Assembly: GCA_003254905.1 (NCBI GenBank)
Contig: QANU01029220.1
Span: 505,118-569,117 of the forward strand
DNA length: 64,000 nt
DNA from: Nissolia schottii
Taxonomy: Eukaryota; Streptophyta; Magnoliopsida; Fabales; Fabaceae
Direction of reading: 5' to 3'
The position numbers were made by a program, and so were the translations under genes. The notes under the pieces are model-generated. The model worked only from the letters and a program-made list of their open reading frames with translations, did not search any database and was not told the origin of the DNA. Positions 11,633-24,240 of the stretch are shown here, in pieces; the stretch's first letter is position 1, and each line of letters opens with the position of its first letter.

Positions 11633-13627
11633 TCACATACAGACACAGTTGCAGAGAGACAGAGAGACAGAGAGTTGGAGAAAGAGAGAGAAGTTGACGA
11701 AGACTTGGTTCGTTTGATTACCAAGTCAAGTCCACGGAGGGAGAAACAAGGTTACACTACGAGGTAGTATACTACGAGGTAGTATGCTACGAGGTATGGC
11801 TTCCTTTTTTATTTATTATTAAATAAAATATTAATTACAATCTTTAATGGTTACTTACCCATAAACATGAGACAGACATAAAATATACCAGCACAAATCA
11901 ATTTTGTATTTTGTTTATTCACAATGCATAACATATATTTATTTGTATTTATATTTTGTTTAATTTAATAAATATAAGATAAAAAAATATATTTTAAATA
12001 ACTTAAAATATTTTTATTGTATTAATTTAATAATTAAAAAAAAACACATTATCCATTGTGTTCTAACAAAATAGAAGAACATAAAATGCACAAATCTTAG
12101 TGTTCTAACTATTTTTAGTGAATTATAACTTGGTCTTATACTACAATCATTAGTGTATTTTAACAATTTTAAAACCATTTAATAATTTTTTGTAAAAATA
12201 AATGTCTAATCGAGATATTTAGTACCGTGATAATATTATTATATTATTATTCTGTTGATTCACATGCTTGACTTGGGATAAAAGAAAGGTAGCCCCCGTA
12301 TGGTTTGGTCATCAAGCAACAACGCTATAAGTTTCAATGACAATTTAAAGACAAGATTTTCCATTATCACAATATTTGTTGCAATATTTATTTCATATCT
12401 GAAAGTGGTAACTAAAAGTGCTTTTCAAAGTACGTACTTGTATAAAATTAGAAGAGTAATTAAATCAATGACACTTATAAATTATAAATAATGCATAAAA
12501 TTTATTAATAAGATATGAATAACACTTTATTTTAAACTTATTGAAAATTTGTAACTCTGCTCATTGTCCGAAAAATATCGATATCCAAACATCTTTCATA
12601 TCAAAAACCAACACCACTAATGTTGTAGTTTGAAGAATGCATTATGTTTTCTTTTACGACAAATTTGAATATCATCCTCATGTGTGAGACCTCTGTAAAC
12701 AAAATCTCATTAAGAAAAACAAAAACAACAATAAAAGGAAAGGAAAACTCGACAAAGAGAAAAAAAAACTACAACCATAAAAGGAGACTAACAAATCACA
12801 AAAGGAAATAGAAACACCCACAAAAGGGAACAAACACACAAGAAAAAGTTTAAATAACAAAAAAAAATGTGGTGAGATTGTCACCAAAGAAGAAGGATAA
12901 CAGTCTTCTCTTTAATACTTACAAAGAGAAGAATAGAAGAGAGAATGAAAAAGAGAAAAAAATTAAAATATTAGAGTGTAAAACTCATTTACACTATTAA
13001 TTTATAAAAATTAATCTCAAATTTATAAATAATTTATTTTATATTTGGATGAGTATTAACATATAAGTGTTTATTTTACATTTTGTAGTGCTTGACTTTA
13101 GAATGTTGCGTAAGAGATTTTGTTGAAAAGTTAAATATTTAAACTTAAAAAAAATACTAAAAGTTACATTTTGAAATTTTATAATAAATATAAAATAAAA
13201 ATTTTAGATAGCCAACACACACGCAACAGTGCATGATCTATCAGACAAAATAAAAGCATGACGAAACTCAAATACATGTGCGTTGCACGAATTATGTACC
13301 TCAAATTTGTATTCAAATAGTCATGCTATTTATAATAATGGTCACTGTCATAAAATTATTTCTCTTACTTCAACATTGGTAAAATCCGTGTGCCGGAATT
13401 TGTTTTTTAACATCAAATGAAAAGGGAGACTGGATCCAGCCCCAAAAATGTGCTTAAATGAATCTAGATCTAAAGAAAAAACCCAATGGGCCTTGAACTT
13501 GGACTCCTTGAAAGCCCAATAAAAGAACCCAGTGTGTTCCAACTCCCAACGGCTAAGATCAGGTTCCTCTCTTCCTTTGGGTGTTTTCTTCGAACAGTTG
13601 GCGGAATGCAACTCTCTATCTCTGAAA
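11633..13627. promoter_or_regulatory. shared divergent promoter region, ALKBH9-like (-) and PPR (+)
   Basis: Two kilobases separate the start codons of two divergently transcribed genes. On the ALKBH9 side there is a GA-rich leader (GAGACAGAGAGACAGAGAG, about 11658-11676) and a short tandem repeat at 11757-11800 (about three copies of a 15-base unit ending GAGGTAGTAT). The middle, about 11800-13300, is very AT-rich with nothing I recognise. I cannot place TATA boxes with confidence. Confidence 0.5.
11757..11800. repeat. 15-bp tandem repeat, about 3 copies
   Basis: Unit of the form ACTACGAGGTAGTAT, the last copy degenerate, in the 5' flank about 130 bases upstream of the ALKBH9-like start codon. 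Confidence 0.75.
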
Positions 13628-16600
13628 ATGGAGATATCATCATCGGTGGTTGCATTTGGCTCCCAATTCACGGCGTTTCGCCAGTTACAAATCCCTTCTC
13701 TCTCACCTACTGCTTCCGCAAGAACCACCGCTACCCTCACCGCAGAGGAACCACCTCAAGCTCAAGCTCAAAGTTCCAGTTCCAGTTCCATTAAAGCATT
13801 CAGAGTTCGAAAGGACTCCAAATTCTTCCCCGCAAGAAGAGCCGCCGCCCTCGAAGTTCAGAATTCCTCTGATTTGCCCTCGGCTCTCGCAAGGTTTTCA
13901 CATTTTCGCAAATTTTATAGCTATCATGATTCAGTTATCTCTTTGCTAATCACATGTTATGATTACCAGGGTTGGAGAAAATTTGACGGTCAAAGACCTA
14001 AATGCAATTCTGCATCACTTCGGAAACTCGAACATGTTGCACCAAATATCGCAGGTGCTTTCCTTCTACTATTAAATCATAATATTTAGGGAAGGTTTTC
14101 CAATTGATTGTTAATGCTCATATATTCCAATGATTGCGTGAATTCTGCAGCTATTTTTGTGGATGCAAGAAAACAAGAAGCTCGATGTCTCGTCTTACTC
14201 CCACTACACGAGGTTCATGGCAAACAAACTCGATGCGGCGAAAATGGTGCAGCTTTACAACGGCATTCCGGATCGATCCGCCAAGAGCAATGTCTACGTG
14301 TGCAACTCTGTTCTCAGTTGTTTGATCCGGAAAGGCAAGTTCGACACGGCCATGAAACTGTTCCAGCAGATGAAAGGAGATGGTTTAGTCCCGGATGTTG
14401 TCACATATAGCACGGTATGTGGTTCTACTAAATCATGATATGAGAGAAATAGAGTTTCAAAATTCTGACCTATATCATTCATAGCCATAGACCATAGGTT
14501 ATTTACTCATGTTTGCGTTTTCCGGTTACTTTCGTCACTGTTATAAATGTGAAATGTTGAAACATATTAAACATGTAATGTATGGTGTTTCTAATATAAA
14601 TTTGAGTTATGGTACTATGGTGCGGTGATTCCTTGCTATAACTCTAAAGTGAGGGCACTATCAAGTATCAACGACCATTTAATCCTTAGTACTATCTGCT
14701 TGATTTTCCACCAAAAATATTGACTTTTATTCTTTTGGTTTGCATGTCTAAACATAAACCTCCCTGAATTGAATTTAGTTATTTCTGTGTCTAATTTTTG
14801 TTGTTCTCATCCTTAGCTTCTTGCAGGTTGCATTAAAGTAAATGATGGGTATCCTAAGGCACTGGAGCTAATTCAGGAGTTGCAACACAATAAACTGAAG
14901 ATGGATGGTGTAATTTACGGGGCAATTCTGGCGGTGTGTGCTTCCGATAGTAAATGGCTAGAAGCAGAATACTATTTTAACAAGATGAAGGATGAAGGTC
15001 ATGCCCCAAACGTTTATCACTATAGCTCGTTGCTCAATGCTTATTCAGCATGTGGAAACTACAAAAAAGCTGATATGTTGGTTAGTGATATGAAATCTGA
15101 AGGGTTAGTACCAAACAAGGTTTGTTTTCCTTGTCATTTACTAATTTTAAAATAACAGTTTGTGACAAATCGTATATATCATACACGTATGTGAGTTGAG
15201 CAGAATATTATGCCAGTTTGATGGTTCTTTTTTTTTTTTTTAATTGGAATGTAAAATCCTTTGTTTGTTTAATATTTGTTGCTAAGTTGCTTTTAAATAT
15301 TTGATTGAAGAGAAAGTCTACACTAAATGTGACTCGAGCTAATATAAAAAATAAATTGCAGGTCATTTTGACAACTTTGTTGAAGGTATATGTTAAAGGA
15401 GGTTTGTTTGAGAAGTCAAGAGAATTGTTAGCCGAACTAAAGTCTTTGGGCCATGCTGAAGATGAGGTCAAAAGAATTTTTGAAATCATAAATTATCTAT
15501 ACTTCTTTCATCCTTTTTGTTTTTCCATTTTTGCTATCTTTTCTGCCTTATTTGACTAGTGTGAATCTACATATAGATGCCATACTGTATACTAATGGAC
15601 GGCCTAGCTAAGGCAAGACAGTTTGAAGAAGCTAAACTAATTTTTGATGAAATGATGAAAAACCATGTCAAATCTGGTAAGTTTTCTTTTGGTGTTTGCT
15701 TCAAGAAATAACACATTGAGCATCAAACCAATGTTTGGTCATTCTATACATTTAGTTATTCTGAAGGCATTAGCTAGTCTTATGGATTTTCAGGAACCAA
15801 AACAGCATACAGCACCATGTAATACTTTTCATCAGCCAAATTTTATGCTAGTAATTTACTGATTTCGTTCCCCCATGCAGATGGCTATGCTCACAGTATC
15901 ATGATATCAGCATTTTGCCGAACCAAGCTTTTTGGGGAGGCAAAGCAGTTGGCCAAGGATTTTGAAGCTACGTTTGACAAATATGACATAGTTATATTGA
16001 ACTCAATGCTCTGTGCTTTTTGCAGAGCAGGTGAAATGGAAAGTGTCATGGAAACACTAAGAAAGATGGATAAATTGACAATCAGTCCTGATTACAAAAC
16101 CTTCAATATTCTGATCAAATATTTCTGTAGGGAAAAGATGTATTTATTAGCTTATCGAACAATGGAGGACATGCATAGTAAAGGCTATCAACCAGTGGAG
16201 GTACGTTGTTATTTTGTTTGTCATTTTACTGATACTTGTATGGAGTCCCTTGTATCACACATCAGTCCTGTGACTAAATAAAACATTGCCTTCCTTTCTT
16301 TGTAGGAGCTCTGTTCCTCTTTAATATTTCGCCTTGGTCAGGAAAAAGCTTATGCAGAGGCATTTTCTGTTTATACTATGTTGAAGTATAACAAGAGAAC
16401 AATTTGTAAGGCACTTCATGAGAAGATTCTGCACATTCTTCTGGCAGGCAAGCTTTTGAAAGATGCATATGTTGTAGTCAAGGTATAGCAGGTTTTTGGA
16501 ATGCACCATTCTTAATTTTTCTCATAGCATTGCAGTTTGGCTGATGACTTTTATTTTATCCTGTGTAGGATAACGCAGCATTTATTTCTCGTCCTGCCAT

Positions 16601-17319
16601 CAAAAAATTTGCAAGTGTATTTCTGAAGTCAGGTAACATCAACTTGATAAATGATGTTATGAAGACTCTACATGAATGTGGCTACAAGATTGATCAGGTA
16701 ATCAGCTTGGTAGTATATCAGTTCATATACCATCATTATAATGGCAATTAGTTTATGGCTTTAATGTCCTTGATTTTTTGGTCATAACTACACCTCCACT
16801 GAAGAACTACAACCAAAAATCACATCATTTCAATGCAAAACCCCATGATTAAACTTAATTACTACCTAACAGTTTGATTTTTTTTTTGTTGATTAGTTTT
16901 AATATAAGAGTGCACGCTGTTTCTCCGGAATCAATTTGACTTAAAAACATTTTAAAATTAGAGCAATTGATTTATTTTGTGGTCATCTAGGTCTACGTTT
17001 AAATATTTTCTGAAAATTGGGAGCTGGGGATCGTGATTTCTATATGTTTCAACTTTTTACTCCAAAATTAATCTTTTTCTTCCGCTTAATTTTTGTTCTG
17101 CAGGGTTTATTTCATATGGCTGTATCACGCTATTTAGATCATCCTGAAAAGAAGGACTTGCTTCTACACTTGCTGCAATGGATGCCAGGTCAACGTTACG
17201 TGGTTGATTCATCAACCAGGAATCTAATCCTCAAGAATTCACACTTATTTGGTCGCCATGTTATTGCTGAGGTTTTGTCCAAGCAGCAAGTAAAGGCAAA
17301 ATCACAAGAATCTAACTAG
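13628..17319 (+). CDS. chloroplast pentatricopeptide-repeat protein (At1g10910-like)
   Basis: PPR proteins bind organellar RNA and direct its splicing, editing or stabilisation. Exons: 13628-13893, 13970-14054, 14151-14414, 14817-15119, 15362-15466, 15577-15676, 15881-16200, 16306-16482, 16569-16697 and 17104-17319, total 1965 nt, 654 residues, every junction GT-AG and in phase. The N-terminus (MEISSSVVAFGSQF..., Ser/Thr/Arg-rich, few acids) is a plausible plastid transit peptide. P-type PPR units are seen from about residue 110 on, for example SNVYVCNSVLSCLIRKGKFD with MKGDGLVPDVVTYSTL, MKDEGHAPNVYHYSSLLNAY, and ILIKYFCREKMY with MEDMHSKGYQPVE. No E or DYW editing domain is present. Ten exons is unusual for a PPR gene and matches the small intron-rich subgroup. 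The start at 13628 is preferred over an in-frame ATG at 13532 because translation from 13628 gives the transit-like end. Confidence 0.93.
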
Positions 17320-18008
17320 ATATATACCATGCAAAATTTTGCCACTGAGGAGATAGTGCTAGATAGCTTTTGTTACAATTGTGCAGATAAACCATACACT
17401 GCATAGTTTTTTGGTTAAAAAAACTATATTAAACAAAAAGTTGGGTTGCGTTGTGGTCTATAACCTATGTATTCTTAAATTGACCCAAAAAAAAATCCTA
17501 GGCATTCTTAATGAATGAATGTATTTATGTACCATGTCCAATTGTAATGATGCGACTCAGTTTATGAGTTCTAATCAATAATCTCTCTCATTTTGCAAAG
17601 CGAAACCTTCTCGTTGAAATGCTTCTGACTTTTGCATCTTGTCCTAATCTTTCCCTGGATTAACATGTAAGAAACTTTATATCCAAAAATAAAAGGACAA
17701 TAATTCAATATGTGTTGGTTAGTTGTGCTTCTGTTACAGACAGTAATGTGATTAATGTCTGCTATTGAGTTAGAAAAATAAAGCAACTTTCAAAGGAAAG
17801 GTTGATCGTGTTAGCAAGACACAAAGGAAAGTTTAAAATAAAAATAGAATTAAACAAAATAACTAAGTGTCTAACTTCCTTCATCATCAATAAGCAGACA
17901 TAAGGTTAATATTATTTAATTTATCCCCCGCAGACATTAACAAGTTATTTTGCAGGGGAAAAACAGAAAATAAGATGCTGATGATGCTTCTTGAACCCAC
18001 AGCAATTT
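17320..18008. other. convergent 3' intergenic region, PPR/KCS
   Basis: The PPR gene (+) and the KCS gene (-) end tail to tail 689 bases apart. The region holds both 3' UTRs, AT-rich. No further gene is seen. Confidence 0.6.
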
Positions 18009-19367
18009 TCAGCAGTCAAACACAGGTATCTGAACTGGATACAAATGGATTCTATCTGACCATGCATTCCTCACATTTGGATCAATATCAGAAATGCATT
18101 TCCAGGCTGCACTGTTACATTTGAATCCACTCCCAAAGGCAATTTGCCAAACCCTGTCTCCTTTCTTCACTCTTCCTTTTGCCTCCAAATAGCACAGCTC
18201 ATACCACACAGAAGAAGATGAAGTATTGCCAAATCGGTACAATGCCATCCTTGAGGCTTCGCCATCTTCGTTCTGCAGCTTGAGACTCTCCTCTATGGCA
18301 TCTATCACTGTCTTACCCCCTGCATGTATGCAGAAATGCTCAAAGGCCTTCCTGAAATTTGGCACATAGATTTCCTTCTCGTTCCTGTTTGGCCTAATTT
18401 TCCTGCAAATTGCCGACCAAGCATAGCGCAGCTGCTCGGAATATGGCAAGACAAGAGGGCCTAATTCTGTTATATTAGTCCTCAGAGCTGAAGCAGCAAC
18501 ACGGAGAAGCGCACGCGACAGGGAAACACCAACAATCTCATCTTCATCAGAATCCTGGTAAACAGAGTTATATGCTTTGTCATCTGATCCTTTATGCGTT
18601 CTCACAAGATGCTGAAGCTTGTACTTGGCCATCACCTTGTCCTGTTTTCTGTTAGATAGTAAAATCGCCGCTCCCCCCATCCGGAACAACACGTTGGCGA
18701 TAAGCTTGGACTTGGCACTACCTTTGTAGCCATTGGGAGCAACAGCCTCCATGCTCAGAACCAAGGCCAACGAGTTCTTATGAACTCTGAGAAGGTCTTT
18801 GGCCAAGCTTACCGACAGCAATCCGGCGCTGCAACCCATTCCACTAAGGTTGACACTCTTTATGTTGCTTCGGAGGCCAAATTTGTTGATGATCATTGAT
18901 GTAATTGATGGTGTTGGACAGAACAGGCTGCAATTTGAGACAATGATGTCAATGCTCTTAGGATTCACATTGTGTTTGGAAAAAAGTTCTTTGACAATTG
19001 TGAAGAGCACCAATTCAATCTCTTCTTGTGCATGCTTCATTGAACCATCAGGTGGGATCACATGGACTGGCTCTGGCATGCAAGCCTCAACACCAATCCC
19101 TGATCTTTCCAACACTTTCATTTCAAAGTCTATGATTTCTTGGTCAAAGTTGCATATCTCAAAGTGTTCTATGAAATTGGAATATGGAACCCTCAAATGA
19201 TCAGGAGGCAAATAACAAACATAGTCAACAAGGTAGACACTAGTGGATCTGAAACAGAAACAAAGAAATATCAAAATTGCTGCTATGGCCAATAAGGATT
19301 GTGTCACAGAGATTGACCCTTCAGAAATGAAAGAAAAATATTTGGATAGAAGAGCATCCATGATCAT
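18009..19367 (-). CDS. 3-ketoacyl-CoA synthase (fatty-acid elongase condensing enzyme), KCS12/KCS3-like
   Basis: It condenses malonyl-CoA with long-chain acyl-CoA in the ER, the first and chain-length-setting step of very-long-chain fatty acid synthesis for waxes and sphingolipids. Single exon, 452 residues. One clear hydrophobic segment (about residues 23-39) anchors the N-terminus; many family members have two. The FAE1/CUT1 condensing domain and ACP-synthase-like C-terminal domain follow. The catalytic triad is complete: Cys179 in NLSGMGCSAG, His348 in FCIHAGGK and Asn381 in RFGNTSSSS. Other signatures are NVLFRMGGAAILLSN and WQIAFGSGFKCNSAAWKC. A second Met at position 3 could equally be the start. 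Intronless structure and moderate length fit the KCS3/KCS12 branch; the exact orthologue is inferred. Confidence 0.95.
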   Translation of the reverse strand: MIMDALLSKYFSFISEGSISVTQSLLAIAAILIFLCFCFRSTSVYLVDYVCYLPPDHLRVPYSNFIEHFEICNFDQEIIDFEMKVLERSGIGVEACMPEPVHVIPPDGSMKHAQEEIELVLFTIVKELFSKHNVNPKSIDIIVSNCSLFCPTPSITSMIINKFGLRSNIKSVNLSGMGCSAGLLSVSLAKDLLRVHKNSLALVLSMEAVAPNGYKGSAKSKLIANVLFRMGGAAILLSNRKQDKVMAKYKLQHLVRTHKGSDDKAYNSVYQDSDEDEIVGVSLSRALLRVAASALRTNITELGPLVLPYSEQLRYAWSAICRKIRPNRNEKEIYVPNFRKAFEHFCIHAGGKTVIDAIEESLKLQNEDGEASRMALYRFGNTSSSSVWYELCYLEAKGRVKKGDRVWQIAFGSGFKCNSAAWKCISDIDPNVRNAWSDRIHLYPVQIPVFDC

Positions 19368-19845
19368 AACTGAAGCTTAAACTGAACCACTAGGACTTTG
19401 TGTTAATTGATATATTAACTTCAAATGTTAAAGAAACACCTCATTTTAGTGCAAGTAAGAAAGAAGTTTTGATTTTTTGGTCAACAAGAAAGAAGTTTTA
19501 AAGTGCAACTGTGCTCTCTCTTTCTCATGCAAAGTACCATCCCGTTTGTGTAACCCAAATTTTGCAAAACCAAAAAACAAAGCAACAACATTATCCTTGT
19601 TGCGTCATATGGGGAAATGCAGCCTAATGTGTGATGATCACAAAGTTTGTGTGAGATAACAATATGAACAATATTATAAAAGGGTTGATGTTAAAAGAAT
19701 GAACTAAACTTTTGAGTTTTTATGTAAAGTGAAATTACATTTGGACCTTACAATATGAACAATATCATGTAAATGAATGGTGAGATAATAACATAGCCTT
19801 CCCTTTTTCATTTTAGAAAAAGAAGAGGAACTTGACCTATTATGT

Positions 19846-20217
19846 TTCAAGTGTAATTTAAAAGATATAATTGAAAAACTACTAAGTCTATTTTGGTCAA
19901 AGTTAATTAATTATTATTTTTTGGACGAAACATGAAAGTCTATTTTTGTGTAGTGTTGATTGCATGCACGGCGTGTCTTCCACTCTTGAATTTTCATGAA
20001 TCCTTAGTTCATTGTATGGTATTTTTCTTTCAAGTGTAATTTAAAAGATATAATTGAAAAACTACTAAGTCTATTTTGGTCAAAGTTAATTAATTGTTAT
20101 TTTTTGGACGAAACATGAAAGTCTATTTTTGTGTAGTGTTGATTGCATGCACGGCGTGTCTTCCACTCTTGAATTTTCATGAATCCTTAGTTCATTGTAT
20201 GGTATTTTTCTTTCAAG
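19846..20217. repeat. 183-bp tandem duplication upstream of KCS
   Basis: Two head-to-tail copies, unit starting TTTCAAGTGTAATTTAAAAG, period 183 (CAAGTG at 19848 and 20031). Reading base by base I find only one difference between copies (ATTATTATT versus ATTGTTATT), so the duplication is recent. Each copy contains GCATGCACGG and TTAATTAATT motifs that could act as protein-binding sites; that is speculation. Confidence 0.93.
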
Positions 20218-20564
20218 ACATCACTGATCTTCACTTAAAAATGGTTTTTCCCTAAGAAGCTTCGGATCAGTTTCATTGCAGTCCATTACTAAGGTTGAGT
20301 TCAATTTAAAAAATAAAAATGTGAACCAAACGGGGAAAAATTAAAGCTGCCTAAATTCTTCATGTTGCATAATCTAAACCAAACAGTTCATTATTTGTGA
20401 TATCTAGTTAATTATATAAGCTGAATATTGAACAATGATACTAATACAACACTAGCAGTCACATTTAGCTCCATCACTAAAACTGAAACCGAAGATCATG
20501 AAACCACGTATACTAATTATGAACCACGGTAACACGGACGTAGGGTGAGTGAATCACATCACTC

Positions 20565-20700
20565 TCACCATTAATTAATAAAAGTGTTAATAAAGTGGAC
20601 TTCATACATAACATAAGTAATACAAAATTAATAATAAAAAATTACACTTCACAACACATGACAAAAAATTCAATTGAGATGATTCATTCTCAAAACAAGA
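20565..20700. mobile_element. partial MITE, same family as 7693-7868
   Basis: It shares the AATAATAAAAAATTACACTT / CAATTGAGATGATTCATTCTC arrangement with the right arm of the 7.7-kb element, with many substitutions. Only one arm is clear. Confidence 0.4.
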
Positions 20701-21462
20701 TAGCAGAAAATCAAGGTCTTTGCTGGACTCAGGTACTATACAGTTGGTGCTCCATCTATCACAGGATGGACCCAATTTATGTACAGAAAATTAATGCTCG
20801 GTTAAAATTGACAATTGAAAAATTAACTTAAATATCCAATGCTTCAGCGTGCGAAATTGAAGGTGACAGCAACAAAATTTCACTTTTGAATACCATCAAA
20901 AGTAAAAGCACCCAAACAACATTTTAGCTCCATTCAACGGTGCTGTAACGGCCACGAAAAAATCTCATCAAGTTCAACTTTTTAAAAAGTTAATAATAAT
21001 ACTTGAACACTAAGTTGAAAATCTCTCTTTTGGTAGAATGGTTTCTTTGTCCTCATCCTGAAAGGAATGTATGATCGTCCACACGATACCATGCTCCTTC
21101 CTCATGCTATACCTCTTTCTGACAAATTCTGATAGTGTTGCTTTATCTGATCCAAACAATGAAACAAGTTCTCAGGAAAGTTTCCCAAAGGTAATTAAGG
21201 TATCATGTTTACATAATGAAAGAAAGAAATATAGCTGGAATGAGGCATACCGTGCCCGACACAGATGGCAAGACTTTACTCAGTGCCACCTCTAAATGAC
21301 TTGTCTTAATCGTCTCGCTCTCCTCATCAAGTGCAGTAAATGCTGCTTCATTCATCTGTATAATCAAGAAGCTACTCAAGTCCTACGGTATCTCCTCCTT
21401 CCATCAATATATAACATTTACTATTCAACATCAAGCATCATTATCCGCCAAGAGTTTAATTG

Positions 21463-21626
21463 TTATGCACTGACAATGTAAAAAATTTTACACCATCATC
21501 TGATCAAATCATTCTATATGCATGCCTTTATAAGTAGTGTGGATAAGAAAGTCAATTAATTTTGCTTACGTGATAAGATTTGATTGGATGACAATGTCAA
21601 AAAGCTTTACACTATCAATGCATAAT
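21463..21626. mobile_element. MITE with about 45-bp terminal inverted repeats, within the CDC48C pseudogene
   Basis: Left end TTATGCACTGACAATGTAAA is the inverted counterpart of right end ATGACAATGT...CACTATCAATGCATAA. It lies between the pseudogene equivalents of exons 8 and 9, i.e. in an intron. A decayed relative is at about 59840-59990, and a partial similarity occurs near 24105-24150. Target duplication not defined. Confidence 0.7.
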
Positions 21627-24240
21627 AATTAAACTTTATCTGCGACACACTTTTTGTCATACAACTAATTTTCTAATTTCAATTTTTAACTAATTATACA
21701 TTCTAACATTGTAAAGGTGCGAAACAAGCAACATACTTATTTTTTTTTAAAAAAAAAACAAAAAAGAAAGCCAGAGATAGACCAATTCAGCAAGGTCAGC
21801 CCCACTTAGATTTTCACAAGCTTCCATTCTTCCTATGGCACTTAAGTCCACGCTGGCATCAACAGGCTTCTTCCTTGAAAGAGCTTTCAATATCAAAACT
21901 TCGTTGTCAGCACTTGGCAGAGGGACATAAAGATGTCTACTGAACCTTGGTGGTCGTTTGAGAGCAGGATCCATCACTTCAGGCCTGTAAATTTGAGTAA
22001 TTAATTACTTGAGTACAATATTGTGTTATGGGGAGATATACCTTCGAACAACCCTTCCACTTTCTTCACTACCAGGTTTAGGTGTCAAGGCATCCACTGA
22101 AGATGATTGAAAATGTCAAAAAATAAATTATATTGACATTGAAACAGTTAGATATACCTTCCCGTAACAAATTCAATGCACTAACCCTATTTAAATATCA
22201 ATATGATTTATGACAGAACACTAACATTATTTGATCCATGTAACCTACAAAACCTAGTAGGATAAGGCTTAGCTATTTTGGCTCAAGTGAGCGCTATAAG
22301 CCACAAGAAAATTAACTACTGATATAGCCACAGGCCATGCATATAGCTTGTTTACTAAGAAAAGAATAACTGCTCCAAAACACACATATACAATGACCAC
22401 TGCACGAGACTATATATGGCTAGTACAACGTGTTTTCTTACAGGATATAATTAATAGTCTATATCATAATCTTTACCATATAAAAATTAACAAAATTGAA
22501 GTCAATAATGCCATGAAAGAAAATCAACATTCTTGAAAAGGGGAAGCCACAAACCTCATCAAAAAAGATTATACAAGGTGTGCATGTCCTTGCGCGACTA
22601 AACAATGTTCGAACTGCTAGCTCACTTTCTCCAACATATTTATTTAAAAGTTCAGGCCCCTAACAATTCAACAAAATCAATTTAAATCATTGAAACAATT
22701 GTTCCATTCAAAATAGAGGAACATCCTTCATACCAAAACCAAAACAATGATGGAGTGTTTGAGAAGACCTTAATATGAATGAAATTAGCTCCTGCCTCGT
22801 TGGCAACAGCTTGGGCAATCAGTGTTTTACCACAACCTGGAGGTCCATAAAGCAAAAACCCCGTCCCAAGATCCACCCCAAATCGCTGAAATAAATAAAT
22901 CCAAGAACATTGATCAGGCTGAGAAATACAACTTATTATTTTTTTCATGTAGTAGCGCAAAAGACCAAAATCAGTTCTGTTACAAATAGAGAAAATATCT
23001 AGCAATATCGCTCCCATATCTTAGACTATCATATAATATCTCACACCATCTCTTCGAATGTTACAGAGTATCATATGTGACATCTTAGGATTGATTTCTA
23101 TATTTCCTTGTATTTCGTATCTAGTATTACCATAGATAGGGATTGGTGTTTAGTACTTAGTGTCGCGTGCATCACACACATACCAATATCATATAGGTAT
23201 ATTTTTGTATTATTTACAGTCTTTATTCTCTCTTTTCTTCTTTTCTTATCCAAAGCCCACAATATCAACAAATTCATTAAATCTGGGGCATGACAAAAAA
23301 AAGTGTACTATCTAAAAATTACCTCATATTTCTCAGGACATTTTATAGGTCCTATTATGTAGCGTTCAAACTTGTGTCTTAAAATATCAAGACCACCAAC
23401 ATCTTCCCATTTTACATTAGGAATGGTAGAGAACCCTTCTCTTCTTATGGAAGGTTGCGCCATTCTGACGGCTTCCAGCAATAATTCCCAATAAATGTAA
23501 TGATTATCATCTCTTATGCATATAAATAGGTAGCAGGTAGAAAGCAAGATATGCTATAAGCCCATACTTATGAGAGAGGTTGTTGAGCGAGTATATATTT
23601 TAAGGGTTTAAATATCAACACTCCTATAACAAGAAAAGGTAACAAACACAAAAGAAAAATCTAGGACACCTCGAAATCAGATATTTTGATGGTAAGCGTA
23701 TCCAGATTAATCTCTTCAGGTGACCGAATTTTGTCATAGTCTGCAACTTCATCAACAATTCTATTCAATGCTAGATTACCAGCCTTGTTAACCAGAGCTG
23801 CCAAATCAGCATCAACAAATCCTGCTGTATGCCTGACTATTTTTCGGAGATCAAATGAACCCTCAAGTTTAAGATTTCTAGTAAGCACCGAAAGGATCTC
23901 CTCCCTTGCAGATTCATCGGGAATGCCAACGAGAATCTCGCAATCAAAGCGCCCTGGCTTTCTCAAGGCAGGGTCAAGAGCATCAGGCCTATTCGTAGCT
24001 CCAATCACAAGAACATAACTTTCTGAATCAGTCATTTAAATAGTTATTTTCATTTGCATGACCTTTTAAATAGCGAGAATGATAATCAACTGTATTTACT
24101 TATGTATAAGTATATAATTGGATGATAGTGTAAAATTCTTTTATCTTATCGGCGCATTCAAATCAAATCCTAGTCAAAACCTAATGATATGAACAAATAT
24201 AAGTGGACGGAAGGAGCAATAAGAGGATTCATTAAGAAAG

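Larger units (their letters stand above)
19368..21089. promoter_or_regulatory. KCS upstream region
   Basis: Five-prime flank of the KCS gene, AT-rich. It carries a 183-bp tandem duplication (separate entry) about 480-850 bases before the start codon. From about 20565 to 20700 it resembles one arm of the 7.7-kb MITE. No coding sequence is recognised; small frames at 19477-19659 and 20595-20831 are composition-driven. Confidence 0.55.

Noticed and set aside
13532..13627. In-frame upstream start for the PPR protein (MCSNSQRL...)
   Set aside because: Adds 32 residues with no family support; the Met at 13628 begins a typical transit peptide.
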